A stretch of DNA of 64,000 bases, taken from Monarcha castaneiventris obscurior. Lineage: Eukaryota > Chordata > Aves > Passeriformes > Monarchidae. Below the pieces are notes generated by a model, which saw only the letters and a list, made by a program, of their open reading frames with translations, did no database searches and was not told the DNA's origin. The stretch is from the NCBI GenBank assembly GCA_026261815.1, contig JAMPIT010000682.1, forward strand, positions 1,250,001-1,314,000, in the 5' to 3' direction. The translations under genes and the position numbers were made by a program. Below are positions 23,150-34,605 of this stretch, one piece after another (positions within the stretch are counted from its first letter, which is position 1; the number at the start of each line of letters is the position of its first letter).

Positions 23150-23419
23150 CTAAAATATCTCCAGATCATGGGCATTATCAATTTCAATGGTATCTTCATG
23201 TTCCATCTTTGCCTCGTGGTGCCCCTCCTGCAGGTCATCCAGGGAAGCCAGAGCCTCATTTGTGTCACTGGCAAAAGTCTCACGAGAGGCATCGTCATAT
23301 TCTTGCAGGTTAAGCCCCTTGATGGCCTTTTTCATCTTCTTCCCCAGAACTTGTATCCTCCTCTTCTTGGCAGCTTTTTTGTTTTCATACTCCTTTTGGT
23401 TTTCCAGATAGAATATTTC
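23150..23419 (-). CDS. PHAX: PHAX coding exon 5 and stop
   Basis: Residues 308-396 (EIFYLENQKEYENKKAAKKR ... SRETFASDTNEALASLDD ... HDLEIF), then TAG at 23152-23150. The acceptor is CTCAAG|GAA. A 23-base T run on the gene strand (23468-23446) precedes the acceptor by about 25 bases. Confidence 0.95.
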   Translation of the reverse strand, partial: EIFYLENQKEYENKKAAKKRRIQVLGKKMKKAIKGLNLQEYDDASRETFASDTNEALASLDDLQEGHHEAKMEHEDTIEIDNAHDLEIF

Positions 23420-26400
23420 CTTGAGAGAAAACAATAAACAGCGATAAAAAAAAAAAAAAAAAAAAAAATCCATATTCATTTTACTGGTATTTCCTAAAGA
23501 AAATGTGAAGTAATTAAAAAAAAAAAAATTACACATACTGGTCAATATTTAACTAAAGTACTTGTTATTGAGAGCAGAAGTATGAGAAAAGACTGCACTT
23601 AAAGAAGAGTGGTAGAACAGAAATTTTTTTTTGTAATAGTGTAATGTGATCAATCTTGAAACTTGTTAAATTTTTTGTGACCACTGTAAGCTATGAAAAG
23701 ATGTTGGTCTTTTTTTTTCCTGTTTCATTTTTCCCCGAACAAAGAGAAAACAAAAAATCACAATGTACGTTGATTTGGTTCTCCATTCCCAGTACCAGAC
23801 CCTAGAAGGGTTTACAGAGTGATCTGTAGCCACCTACAAGCAAAATAAAATACTTTTTTTTTAACAAAAACTCTACTAAGTAGCATATACCACCAAAAAA
23901 AAAAAAAAGTTGGTATTTTCTTCACTCAGTTAAAACATCTCAGAGAAATAATGTTTACAAGCTTACAAAACTGATTTAGAGAGCACCACACATGAACCCA
24001 GTGAGCAATTCAGATTAGGTTTAGACCATCAACTGATTTAATGAGAAATTCTGCCTGGTGCCACAGTTGGAGCTATACAGGACAGAAATACTCTATTAAA
24101 ATAGAGACCTGCATTCAATCCATGCACAATGACACAGAACTCCATGGGGAGAAACACAACATGGGTAAGTCTGCTGTAAGGAATAGAAATATATAAATTA
24201 AGGAAAATCTAATGTTTACCCATTCAAAATCTACAATCTCATCTTCCTCAACAGGTTTTTGTGACTGGCAACATGCAAAAGTGAATTAATTCCCTCTGCT
24301 TAGAGTTAATGGCAATTCAACAGTTTTTGGGTAGGTCTTTTATTTTTTGCCTCTATTTTGAATGTGAAAGCCTGGTTTCAATGGAATACAGAGTTAAATT
24401 TGCTAGAAGTCAGAGAGTTTCAATCGTGACATTTCTAATAGGGGAAAAAAACAACCCAAACCAGAATGTACACTTGCACTCCTGACATTTTTACCTTGAT
24501 TTGTTCTTCTTTGATGCTCGGTGTGTTCTTCAGCAGGTTTAAATAAACGCCCCCAGGTGTTCTTCTCCTGGTGCCATTCTTAACAGGGAGAGAGGAAATT
24601 GGGAATAGCAAGCTTAATGAAAAGTGTTGACAAAAAATAGCTTCTGAGGCAACTCTCAGTGCCGAGACAGAATAAAGTTCTGGTGTGTCAAATACCACAT
24701 GAAAAAAACCCTGGCTATGTCTCATTTGTGAGTGAGTTAGACATCCAAAGGTCAACAACCAGCCTGCTAAATCTGGACAGGAAAATCATTACGTCACAAA
24801 AAAAGAAATTCCTCTAGAACACACCGCTGAATTGTTAAAACCACACACTAAACTTGATTTTGGTAGCGAAGAAACAAAATACAAATAATATGCTAACTAC
24901 TCTTACAGCTATCTGCAACAAGTTATGCACTAGGTTAAATACTCAGATAACATATAAACCCAGTAAATGTCTGCAATTAATTTAATAAAATTATGTTATC
25001 TCAGGATTCTGCAGTTCTGCTGAAGGCAGAGGAAACACAACCTGTATTTTAGAATTCCTCCTCACCACATATTAGACCCAGCAATTTTCAGTGCAGCAGC
25101 AGCAGTGCAATACTAAAGCATGGAATGGGCTCAGCTTTGAAACCTCTGTAAATTAGAAGTGCTAATTATCATACTATTATTCAGTTAAAATTTGTAGTAT
25201 GAAACACTTTTACTCCAGTAAAAACTGGGTGATACTGCCCAAAATGTGATACTTTCCTGCCAAATAATGTACTATACAATGTAAAAATTCCAAGGAAGGG
25301 AAGGGAAGGTCAGGTTTTAAGTAGGTTCTTGTAACAGTACATGTGAACATCTTTTTATCACCTGCATTTCATGGTGTCTTTTGTGATCTGCCTTTCAAAG
25401 AGTGTACTCTGATCTGCATCCAAAGCAACCCGTGCCACCAGGAGCTGTGTCCCTTCATCTCCTTTGTAAACACTTATTAAATTATCTTTCAAGGCAACAG
25501 AACACTTCAAACACAACTGGCTAGCTGGAATTTGTTGCCTTTTCTTTCTTGAAGGAGGGAGGTGGTGGGTTTTTTTATTTATTTTGGTATTTTTTTAGAC
25601 TGTCTCCTCCGACTTGTTTTTCCCCTCCTCTCTGCTTCCGAGTGATGGAACTTAAAAGATGTAAATTGTAATCAAGTGAAAGTATTTCCTGGTTCTCACC
25701 CACTTTTTCCTCACCCACAGCTTTTCTCATCCACTGTGTTTTTTGCACTGAGGCTCAGTATTTAACAACAACAAAAACATACCAAAAATTGATAACTTAA
25801 CTACTGGTTACAGGGTTTTTACCACAATCTGCAACAGAAATCAGTGCTCAGTTTTGCTCTGCTAATACACAAGCCAGTGGTTCCCTAATAAAGCCAAGAG
25901 TTTTCCTTTTAGGAGTTACTCTGCAAATGGGATATTGGAAATGCTGTTTTTTTATTCAAGCTTCAGGATCTTCCAGTCTTAAGTCTGTAAGGGAAAGATC
26001 CCGAGGAGAGCCACAGTAACAGACACAACATTATCCCTGCAAGTCAGACACCAACCTCAGCACAAGAACCTGGGTCATTTCCAGGTTCATTCCACCTTAC
26101 TGTTTGCTCAAATCCTGCTGGAAGCTTACACGACTGTTTGTTAAGGGAGTCTCATGGCAAGGGAAGGCCACAAAACTCCAGGAGAACACATCCAGCACGG
26201 GAGACTCGCAACAGCACTGTGTGAATATTCTACAAGCAAAGAGTTGTGCTGCCCTCCACGTCCTTGGCAAGCCCACAGGATGACATTTTCCTTACCACGA
26301 TGAACAGTCCACCATTCTGTTCCACTTCAGCTGTTTCCATCAGCAGCTCGATGGCTTTCCTCTTCCCAATTATTTTCACTACTCGAGCAATTAAGTCTTT

Positions 26401-29400
26401 CTTTGGCTCACAAAGTCTGAACAGAGGGGAAAAGAAAAAGGAGCACATTTACTGTAAGGATAATTTCTCGAGTATAACTGACTGTGGAACTTCTACAATG
26501 AATAATTCATTTTCTGCTGAAGATTCTATGCATACAAATGTGTTTAAATGGTTTATTGAATCAGATTTCAAAATACTGAGCTTCTGAGAGATGTTTTTTC
26601 CCTGAAGCTGGCATTTTTAAAACTTGTTTCAATGAAAATGCCCTGAGTGGTTATTTTTCTTCTATTGGTCTGTGAAATATCAACCCAAATATGAAACTGC
26701 AAAGACCTGCATAAACCTCCGAAATTGAAGTATAAAAGCTTCTTGTGCATTTAACAGTTAAAATTAACTTTTTACAGTTTAATCAGCAACTGGAGAAAAT
26801 GGGAAGTGTAAAAGTTCCCCTGTATCATGTGCCATTTCAGACAAACCTACATAACAAAGAAGAAATCAATTTTTTGACTGATCTGTGATAATCTATAAAA
26901 ATAAAACAAACAAAAGAAAAAAATTACACTACAACCAGAACCCTACTGATACAGCTCAGTGCCACCACTACTACTAACATTTAGAAAAAAGAGACTTCTG
27001 TCCTATTTCAATGAAGCTCTCTGCAACAAAAAGGAGTTTATTGCAAGAGATATACTCAAAGTTTTTAAAATAATAAATGAGAAAATACCCAGAACTGTTA
27101 ACAGCATTAATAACTGTCTAATTGCTGTAGTATTGCCAGATTCTGAAGTAATACCACATGTATAAAAACAACTATGACAAATTATCCCAGGTTTTATTTA
27201 AACGTCAAGTTAACTCTCAGTAAATAGTCTTGTTCCCTATTTAACGTAATTTTCTCCCCTTGGACCCCTGAAAGAGGAGTGTGGCAGTTTGACTCCATCC
27301 AAAACACTCTACTGTCCATGTTATCTCCAGTTTCAAAGGTTTAGAACTTAAAACAAGATTTTTGTGTGACCACAGCATGTGTGCATTGGTGTCCAACTCC
27401 AGACAGCCATGGGGTATTTCCCCAAAAAAGCCACTACTAAATCTGTATAATGAAAAGCAGATTTTTTCCTTGCCACTGTTCTCAAATAACAAACCATCCT
27501 GGTGTCTTTTTAAATAAAAACATTAAAAATTCAAAGAAACAAGCAGTATTAACTGGATGTTTCTACAAGATCACCAGCCACAGTGATGCATTTTTATCCC
27601 AGGATTTTGAGAATACACTTGGGACACTCATGCTTTCTGTTATCTGGTGTGACACCTTATTCAGCAGCAGGGGAGCTTTTCCCCCACTCCTTTTTCCACC
27701 GACTACCAGTACTTAGTGCAGTGAAAACATACCATTATGAAACTCACCGATAAGCAATTTCATCTGCCACTTTTTCCTCTGAATCTTCCTCTGTGATCTC
27801 ATACCTTCCCTTGTACTTCATCTCTTGCCTCTCGCCCAGTCTATCTCTCACGGGCCGCTTCCGTTTGAGGAAGCCCTGCCCGTTCTCCTCCTCGGCCGGC
27901 AACACCTTCTTGTCATCCTGCATGTATTCATCCAGCTCCTTATCTAAAGTCTCTGCCTCCTTCTGCTGGGCTTCCTTCATCAGCTTTTTAGCCAGCAGGT
28001 AGTTGTAAGTCTCAGACTGCCTGCTCCTGTCAATTGAGCCGTCCATGCCCAGAATCCCAAGCTCAGTGGCCACCGCGTCCTGGTTCTGCTCCTGGAGCAC
28101 CGCGCCCCAGATGTTGTTGACCTTCTTGCCACGCAGAGAGGTCTGTTTCTGGTGGCTCTGGCTGAGCTGGAAGGGCTCAGGTTTGGCAGGGGAGAGGTTG
28201 AAGCATTTCTGCCTCTTTCTCTTCCACAGGCAGCTGTCGTCGTCGGAGTCGGAGCCGCTCTCCTCGCTGGAATCCACGCTCTTGGTGGTCCTGTAAGGAA
28301 CGCTGGGAGCACAGGATGAGATGCTGCTCTGGAAGGGCCTGCATGAATCACTGCCAGCCTGCGGCTTCTGGAATTAAAAAGTGAATTGAAACCCATTATT
28401 CATGAAAATTAGAACAGCTATCAGGTTCTCTATTAGCTAAAATATGTAATTCTAACCCATGTGGCCGTGCAGTCCTCCCACGAGCATTTCTTGGGCCACA
28501 GCACAGGAGCATCCTTTGAAACGCCTGTTATTTTGAATGCATGAACATGCAACAGAGCATGGCTGACACAGAAACACGTCAGGAGTCACTTTTCTTCTTA
28601 ATGCAAACTTTGCTAAGTGAAAATTATTACAAGACTGGAAAAGTGGTGAATATTCCCAGACTGGACAAAGACTCAACATGCACGGCAGCTCTAAGTAGAG
28701 TAAAATACCAAAACAACAGAGCAACCTACCAGAGGTTTGTCTAACAGCAGAGAAGTTAATAATCTCGCTGGAATTTCAAGTGAGAAAAATCAAATGACCA
28801 AAAATAAATCCCAAAACCAAACCCACAAAACTGGGATGCTGCTCAGACTAAGAGTATACTGTGATCCTGGTTCCACCAGGACAGCACCTGACCAGCTTGG
28901 AGACAGCAGGACCTTACAGAACCACCTATTTTTCCTCCTTTAAACTGACCAGACACCATGGATTAACTATGGGTTATAAATTAGAACAAACAGCCCCCCA
29001 CCAAAAAATCATTCCATTGATACACAAATACTCAAGAAACGCTCTTACTCATAATTCCAGTTAGTCCCTGACTGCTTTCTTATCATAGAGTAATATGCTG
29101 TTCCATGATCTTTCAAATTAAGATCTCTTCCTTCACTTTCAGGTGAAATGAAAATTCTTTCTTTAGCCTTACTGTTTTTGTCAACATGGGCATCACTTCT
29201 TCTTTCTCCAAACAGCAAACAGAAAAGAGAAGTATTCAACTTACCACATTATGAAATACAAACCTCTAACTTCAAGTATAATGCAAAAACCCCAAAACCA
29301 CCATAAACAAAAAAAGACTGAACACTTCTGTAAAAAACTTATTTTGTGCTTCATTTCTCAGAACTATATGGGAAAGATCAAAATAACTGGAGAAAATACA

Positions 29401-30622
29401 ATTCCTTACACATGCAGTGTCACACACTGATCTTAGTTTGAAATCTTTTCCTGTCTCTACACGACCATGAATACCTCATGCTCTGAGAACAAATTCCTCA
29501 CGAAATAAATTCCTCATATGCTCTGAGAATCCCAGACTGGTTTGGGTTGGGAGGGATCTTAAAGCTTATCCAGTGCCAGCCCTGCCATGGCAGGGACACC
29601 TCCCACTGTCCCAGGCTGCTCCAAGCCCCAGTGTCCAGCCTGGCCTTGGGCACTGCCAGGGATCCAGGGGCAGCCACAGCTGCTCTGGGCACCCTGTGCC
29701 AGGGCCTGCCCACCCTCCCAGGGAACAATTCCTGCCCAAGATCCCATCCAGCCCTGCCCTCTGGCACTGGGAAGCCATTCCCTGGCTCCTGGCCCTCCAG
29801 CCCTTGGCAATTGTCTCTCTCCATCTTTCCTGCAGCTCCTTCAGGCCCTGCAAGGCCACACTGAGCTCACCCCAGAGCTTCTCCTCTCCAGGCTGAGCAA
29901 TCCCAGCTCTCGCAGCCTTTCCTGCCAGCAGAGCTGCTGCATCCCTCTGCTCATCCTGGAGCCTCCCCTGGCCTGGCTGCAGCAGCTCCAGCTCCTTCCT
30001 GTGCTGGGGACCACCTCGGGCTGGTGGGACACAGCGGGGAAACGCCGGGAGACACAGGGACAGCGCTGGCATCTCTGCCCGGACACGGAGAGACGCGGCC
30101 GAGCCGCGGGGCTGGCAGTGCCCGGAGCTCTCTCGCCGTGGTCACCCAGCGGCTCGCCCCCACCGCCGCCACTGTCCGCAGTGTCCCCACTATCGCCACA
30201 ATCCCCACAGCCCTCACCGTCCTCACTATCGCCACTGTCCCCATTGTTCCCGCCCGCGCCACGCGCCCGCCGCGGCAGCGGCTCCCCAGAGAGGCCCCGC
30301 CGGCACCAGCGCAGGGACAAGCGACAAGCCCAGGGAAAAGCCAGCGGCCCCGGGAAAAGCCACTGGCCCCGGGAGAAGCCAGCGGCGCCGGGAGAAGCCA
30401 CCGGCCCGAGAAGGAGCGCTCCACGCCGGTAAAAGCCCCTCAGGCACGGCCTCCGCGGCCTCCCCGTCCCGCAGCCCCCAGCCCGCCGCCCCCCTGCCCG
30501 GCGCCCCGGCCGCTGCCCACCCTCACCTGCCCGGGGGAGCCGACGCCGGGCATGTCCGAGTCGGAGCCGGACAGCTCGCCGTCCTCCACGTCGCCGTCCA
30601 TGTCCCGCGGCTCCTGCGCCAT
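23150..30622 (-). CDS. PHAX: Phosphorylated adaptor for RNA export, complete gene (5 coding exons)
   Basis: PHAX bridges the nuclear cap-binding complex on capped U snRNA to CRM1/XPO1 and RanGTP for nuclear export, and also serves in snoRNA transport. Joining complement exons 30622-30527, 28367-27748, 26416-26296, 24578-24495 and 23419-23150 gives 1191 bases, 396 residues plus stop, with every junction at GT/AG and in phase. The human protein is close to 394. Features are an acidic N-terminus (DVEDGELSGSDSD, 11-23), a CK2-type acidic serine patch (SSEESGSDSDDDS, 65-77) next to the basic KRKRQK (81-86), the conserved NNIWGAVLQEQNQDAVATEL (115-134) running into the export signal TELGILGM, a second basic cluster KRKRPVRDR (200-208), and the RNA-binding domain from about 225 to 325 with RRRTPGGVYLNLLKNTPSIK (283-302). 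The C-terminus ends HDLEIF. No disabling change is visible. PHAX upstream of LMNB1 on the same strand is the conserved amniote order. Confidence 0.97.
24495..24578 (-). CDS. PHAX: PHAX coding exon 4
   Basis: Residues 280-307 (NGTRRRTPGGVYLNLLKNTP then SIKEEQIK), the arginine-rich second half of the RNA-binding domain. The acceptor is GTTAAG|AAT and the donor AAG|GTAAAA. At 84 bases the exon is in phase at both ends. Confidence 0.95.
26296..26416 (-). CDS. PHAX: PHAX coding exon 3
   Basis: Completes Arg239 and encodes residues 240-279 (LCEPKKDLIARVVKIIGKRK ... VEQNGGLFIV), the first half of the RNA-binding domain. The acceptor is TTCAG|A and the donor GTG|GTAAGG. Confidence 0.95.
27748..28367 (-). 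CDS. PHAX: PHAX coding exon 2 (largest)
   Basis: Residues 33-238 plus two bases of Arg239. The acceptor is TTCCAG|AAG and the donor CG|GTGAGT. It carries the phospho-serine patch, both basic clusters, the WGAV motif and the nuclear export signal. Confidence 0.95.
29525..30030 (-). mobile_element. CR1 LINE 3' fragment in PHAX intron 1
   Basis: Reverse-complement CR1 on the plus strand: 'gactggtttgggttgggagg', 'ccctgccatggcagggacac', 'cagcctggccttgggcactg', 'cacagctgctctgggcaccc' and 'ttctcctctccaggctgagc'. It has the same orientation as PHAX and lies at the intron-1 edge of the CpG island. The text is GC-rich and fairly close to the consensus, suggesting a younger copy. Confidence 0.9.
30333..30408. 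repeat. 19-bp minisatellite, four copies, PHAX intron 1
   Basis: Four adjacent 19-base units start at 30333, 30352, 30371 and 30390, each a variant of 'gggaaaagccagcggcccc' (for example 'gggagaagccaccggcccg'). The array begins about 120 bases inside intron 1. Confidence 0.9.
30527..30622 (-). CDS. PHAX: PHAX coding exon 1
   Basis: Residues 1-32 (MAQEPRDMDGDVEDGELSGS then DSDMPGVGSPGQ). The ATG at 30622-30620 has G at -3 and G at +4, a strong start context. The donor is CAG|GTGAGG at 30526. The frame stays open upstream to an ATG at 30823, but similarity to other PHAX proteins begins at this start. Confidence 0.92.
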
Positions 30623-31020
30623 GTCCCGGCGGAAGGGCGGAGCGCGGCGGCGGGGCGGCACAGCGCGTCCGTCCGGGGCGGGCATGCTGCGGGGGCGGCC
30701 CGGCCGCGGCTCCTCCTTCCCGGCTCTTCCCCCGTGGAAGTGCCTCCTAGTGCAGGGAAATGAGCTGTTATCGGTCTTACAGCGTGTGGCAGGCGGCTGG
30801 TGGGAGCCGGCGATGCTCGGCACAAGCGTTGCGGGGTGTGGGATGCGGCGAGCTTGCCCTAAGGCGAGTGTTCTTTGGGGTGAAATCCCGGCGTGCTTTC
30901 AAGGCTGGTCAGCGAGGAAAGGGAGGCTCATTCTCGTCGGTGGCACAGGCAGCAGATGTGTCTCGTAGTCAGGGACATGTTGGAACTAACAGGCTTTAAG
31001 GATGTAGTAGATAAAGGTGT

Positions 31021-31364
31021 GGAGAAGGCACGGCTAAGAGGGAATCCCATTAATGCGTGTAAATATCTCCTGAGGGGATGGTGCCAGTCTGTTCCGTGGT
31101 GCCAGGGACAGCACGGGCAGCAGTGGCCATCAAATAAAGCAGCACCAGTCCCAGGCCGGCAGCAGGAAGAACTTGTGTCCATGGAGGGGCAGAGCCCTGG
31201 AACAGCTGCCCAGGGAGGTTGTGGAGTATTCCCCTCTGGAGCCATCCCAAGCCCAGCTGGACACGTTCCTGTGCCGCTGCTCCAGGGGACCCTGCCTGGG
31301 CAGGGCTTGGGCTGGGGGAGCTCCAGAGGCCCCTTCCAGCCCCAAATATCCTGGGATTTCGTGT
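31021..31364 (+). mobile_element. CR1 LINE 3' fragment
   Basis: Plus-strand CR1: 'cattaatgcgtgtaaatatc', 'gatggtgccagtctgttccg', 'ctgcccagggaggttgtgga', 'cagctggacacgttcctgtg', 'gaccctgcctgggcagggct' and 'gaggccccttccagccccaa'. It lies just upstream of PHAX, pointing away from the gene. Confidence 0.88.
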
Positions 31365-34300
31365 TAGTAGAACAGAAAGCACTTAGCATCCCCTCCTCAA
31401 GGACACCTGGGAACTAACAAGCTTTAAAGTGGTGGCATTATCGTATGGTGATACCAGCACTCAAGGTGTTATTAATTACTGATTGAGAAAAAAAAAGAAG
31501 AAATCCAAGCGGATATCTCATCATTGTTCTGCATGTATCAGCTGCTGGATAGGTACATTTTAACAAAAATAAAACAGCACAGACAATAAATCACTTCTAT
31601 TGGAAACATCTTTATGCATTTGACTCCAGGAAAACAAAAAAGCTGTGATTTTTCAGAGAAGAGATACATCACAGCTAGGCATTTAAGGTCTTGGTGATGT
31701 GGGCCTGAAGACCCAATATACTTAAGAGAGGCAGTTTTTCACTCCCATCATTAACAGGCCTGTTCATGGACACTGTTTTTCCTTTATGTATTTTAGACAT
31801 CATACATGAGGACTGCAAACTATCAGTGCTTCATTTGAAATCCCTTAGTTGTGATCTGATTGGATTTTCAGTGCTTGGACACTTAACTGCAAAGAAAATC
31901 ACTGGAAGATAGTTCTCATTATCAGTTAGCCATCCTCATTATCAGTTATCCCGTCAGGCCTTTGAAAACCCTGCTTGACATTTTTCTGCACATTTGGATG
32001 GCTACTTTCCTTAAAAAATTCACTCCTGGCCTTTAATTTCCTTTTGTCCTCACTTGGAAGAAGAAAAGGCAGAAAGCTGAAGAAAGACCAGAAACAGTTA
32101 AAGCTCCTTCCCTGTTTGGTCCCTCATGAAAATCCTGTTGTGGTGCTTCAGAACTATTCAAGAAATTGAGTGAAAATGAGATAAATCACAGAGTGCTTCT
32201 TTCTGTGCTGTTTTCACCTCATCTCCCATTGCATGTAATGATGCATAGCACTTACTAGTCACATCCTGTTCTGCAAAAAAGCTGTTTTTCATCATATTTG
32301 CAATTAAATCATGTCTGTGGGATTTCACTGGGTTGTAGGGAGTTCCAGGACTGAAGTCAAGTGGAGCTGTGGAACACGGGAAATTTAATCCTCCAGTAAC
32401 TCACATGAAGGAGTTCTCTATGTCACCATAACCTGTTCGTGAACAAAAACTACAAAGAAAACCACCACAGCTTTCAGTTTAACTTCAGAGCAATAGTTCA
32501 TTTGCGCACTTCATAAAATGGCCCAAGAAGATAAATCAGATAACAGTACTGCCTACTCAAAAAAATTAAAAAAAAAAAAAAAGCCAATTGATTCACAACC
32601 CGATATCTGGATTTCCTATATGAATATTCTTTATTGAGACATGTCTCCCCACCTCCATCTTTAATGCAGGCTCAGCTATAAAGGACATTTTGTTTTCCCA
32701 CTTCAGGCATAGTAGGGATGGTAGGCAAGACCCTGGCAAAGAACAGAGAAATTCTTGGTTAAACACTAATTTCAGTCGTGGTCTCCTTGATGTCTCTTTT
32801 TGCACACCTTCAGTTTTCCCCTTACCAAAACCAACTGAGCTGACAGAGAAAGCTGAAAAAACACCCTTTGACTGAGCATATCACCTTCAAAATATCACCT
32901 CCTAGCAGGCTGAAGAATCATATACTCAAGTGGAACAGAGAATAATCCTGGTTTATGCCAGCTGCAGCTGCTCTCTGTTGTGTTACTGCAGGTTGGTGTG
33001 CCTGGAGCCTCATCACTGTAGCTCCAAACAAGGCTCAGAAGATCCATCTCTGATTCTAGCAGGTTTATTCTCCGAAAACAGAGTCCCAGCGAGTTTGTAG
33101 CAAGTACTTTTCATGTCTGTGAAAACAAAGTGTGCAGTCTTTTTTAAACCAAGTTGAAAAAATCGTGGGATGCTCCCTCCCTACTCCAGTGGATGATTCC
33201 AAACTTCTTGCAGCTGTAAGTGACCTTGTTTGGGATTCCTTGTGACAATCCCTATGGTTGTTTACCATTTCCTGGCTGTGCAGATAGGGTGCACAAATTT
33301 CAGAAAATGTCACTTAATTAGCTGATTTGTTTGTGAAATGCATTCTGTTTTTCTTGCCCTAATGAGCAAGTCAAACAGATGGAGAATATTTATTTCAAGG
33401 CATACATTTAATTAAAGCAACCGAGGTCGTCACGGCTTCTTCACCTTATCACGAACTGAATTCACAATAGAAAAGACTCTTAACTCCTCCAGGATTCTTT
33501 TTTTTTTTGGAAAGAATTCAATTGGTGGCGATAAGACTAAACAATCTGTTCAGCAGCACAGTACGTCCCAGCCCAACAGATTGTTCCCTTGGAAAGGGCA
33601 TTATTCAGGAACACTTCTGCTCCTTAGGATGGAGCTGAACCTCGTGGAGGGGTGCAGTAACCTGCAGATGCTTTTCATCATCTGTGCTTCCACTGGATGA
33701 AAGATGGGTTTAGTTATCTGAAAAAATGCAGAAACTTTTCAGATAGTCACAGTTATGTGTCATAAGTGTTCATCCTCCCACTCTGACTCCAGCACTGCAA
33801 ATACCTGTTTTTAAAAGCCATGAATTCCTGAGGTGTAGGCGGTGTGCCAGAGTCTTACATCCTCCGTGTGGCTTTGAAACAAAAGCAAAAACATTCTCAG
33901 TGCTTTCTTTTCCAACGGGGTTTGTTCAGTTAAGGACATCTTGGTTTACAGAACTAATCAAAACACTTAAAAAAACCCCAGATGAATTATGCAAACATAC
34001 AAATATCAGTAACAGATGCCTGCGTTAAGGGAAGACTTTTACAATGCCAGTTAGTGAAAATCAAACCGTCCTAATGAATTTGTAATATGCATTTGTGAAA
34101 TCCTGGTGAAAATTAAATCCTTTAAGGTGGTCGTAAACTGAAGGAGATGAATATGCACACAGGCACAAGAAGTGCATGTGAAACCATCTCGTAGGTCTTC
34201 ATAAGGAGAGTTTTCAGGTTTTTAGGTACAGAGGGGTAGAGGTGTTTTAACGTAGAGTGGCTTTTTTGTGTGTGTGTTTTTTAATTTTTGTTTTGTTTTG

Positions 34301-34384
34301 TTGAGGTTTTTTGTTTGGTTGTTTTTTGGTGGTTTGTTTTCTGGGGTTTTTTTTTGTATTTTGTTGTTTGTGGGTTTTTTGTAT
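31365..34384. other. Intergenic DNA, no gene recognised
   Basis: AT-rich sequence with no recognisable exon. A short A-run lies at about 32561-32582, and T/G-rich simple sequence ('gttttgttttgttgaggttt') occupies about 34260-34384. The block at 33340-33420 looks like possible conserved non-coding DNA (homeodomain-like taatgag, E-box cagatg, taattaaa), but this is only an impression. Confidence 0.5.
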
Positions 34385-34605
34385 ATTTGATTTTTTTAAC
34401 TCTTTTTTTTATTTCTGACTATCCTACTCTGTTACAATTAATTGGCAGCAAATTTAATTAATTGCACCAAGTCATGTCTGTTTTGCCTGTAAAGGCAGTT
34501 GGTGGGTAATCTCTTTGTGTCTCCATCTTAATTTTATTTCCTTCACCTGTCCTTCCTTTGGAAGTGATGGAGCACTTGGGGGCCAGCAAAAGTTAACCCA
34601 CCACA
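34385..34605 (+). mobile_element. Old LTR 3' fragment (same family as 40960-41671)
   Basis: It shares with the element at 40960-41671 the ordered words 'aattaattggcagcaaattt', 'catgtctgttttgcctgtaa', 'ggtgggtaatctctttgtgt' and the terminal 'aacccaccaca'. The sequence is more diverged and only the last 220 or so bases are recognisable; the left part dissolves into T-rich simple sequence. Confidence 0.6.

Larger units (their letters stand above)
30090..30720. other. CpG island at PHAX promoter and first exon
   Basis: CpG-dense DNA spans the 5' part of intron 1, coding exon 1 and the upstream promoter of PHAX. No TATA box precedes the start. A 19-bp GC-rich minisatellite lies inside it (30333-30408), as does a degenerate run of 'tcgccactgtcccc'-type words at about 30165-30250. 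Confidence 0.75.

Noticed and set aside
29587..30968. Plus-strand frames of 281 and 314 codons opposite PHAX intron 1 and exon 1
   Set aside because: They run through an inverted CR1 fragment and the CpG island, show no family similarity, and are antisense to a confirmed exon.
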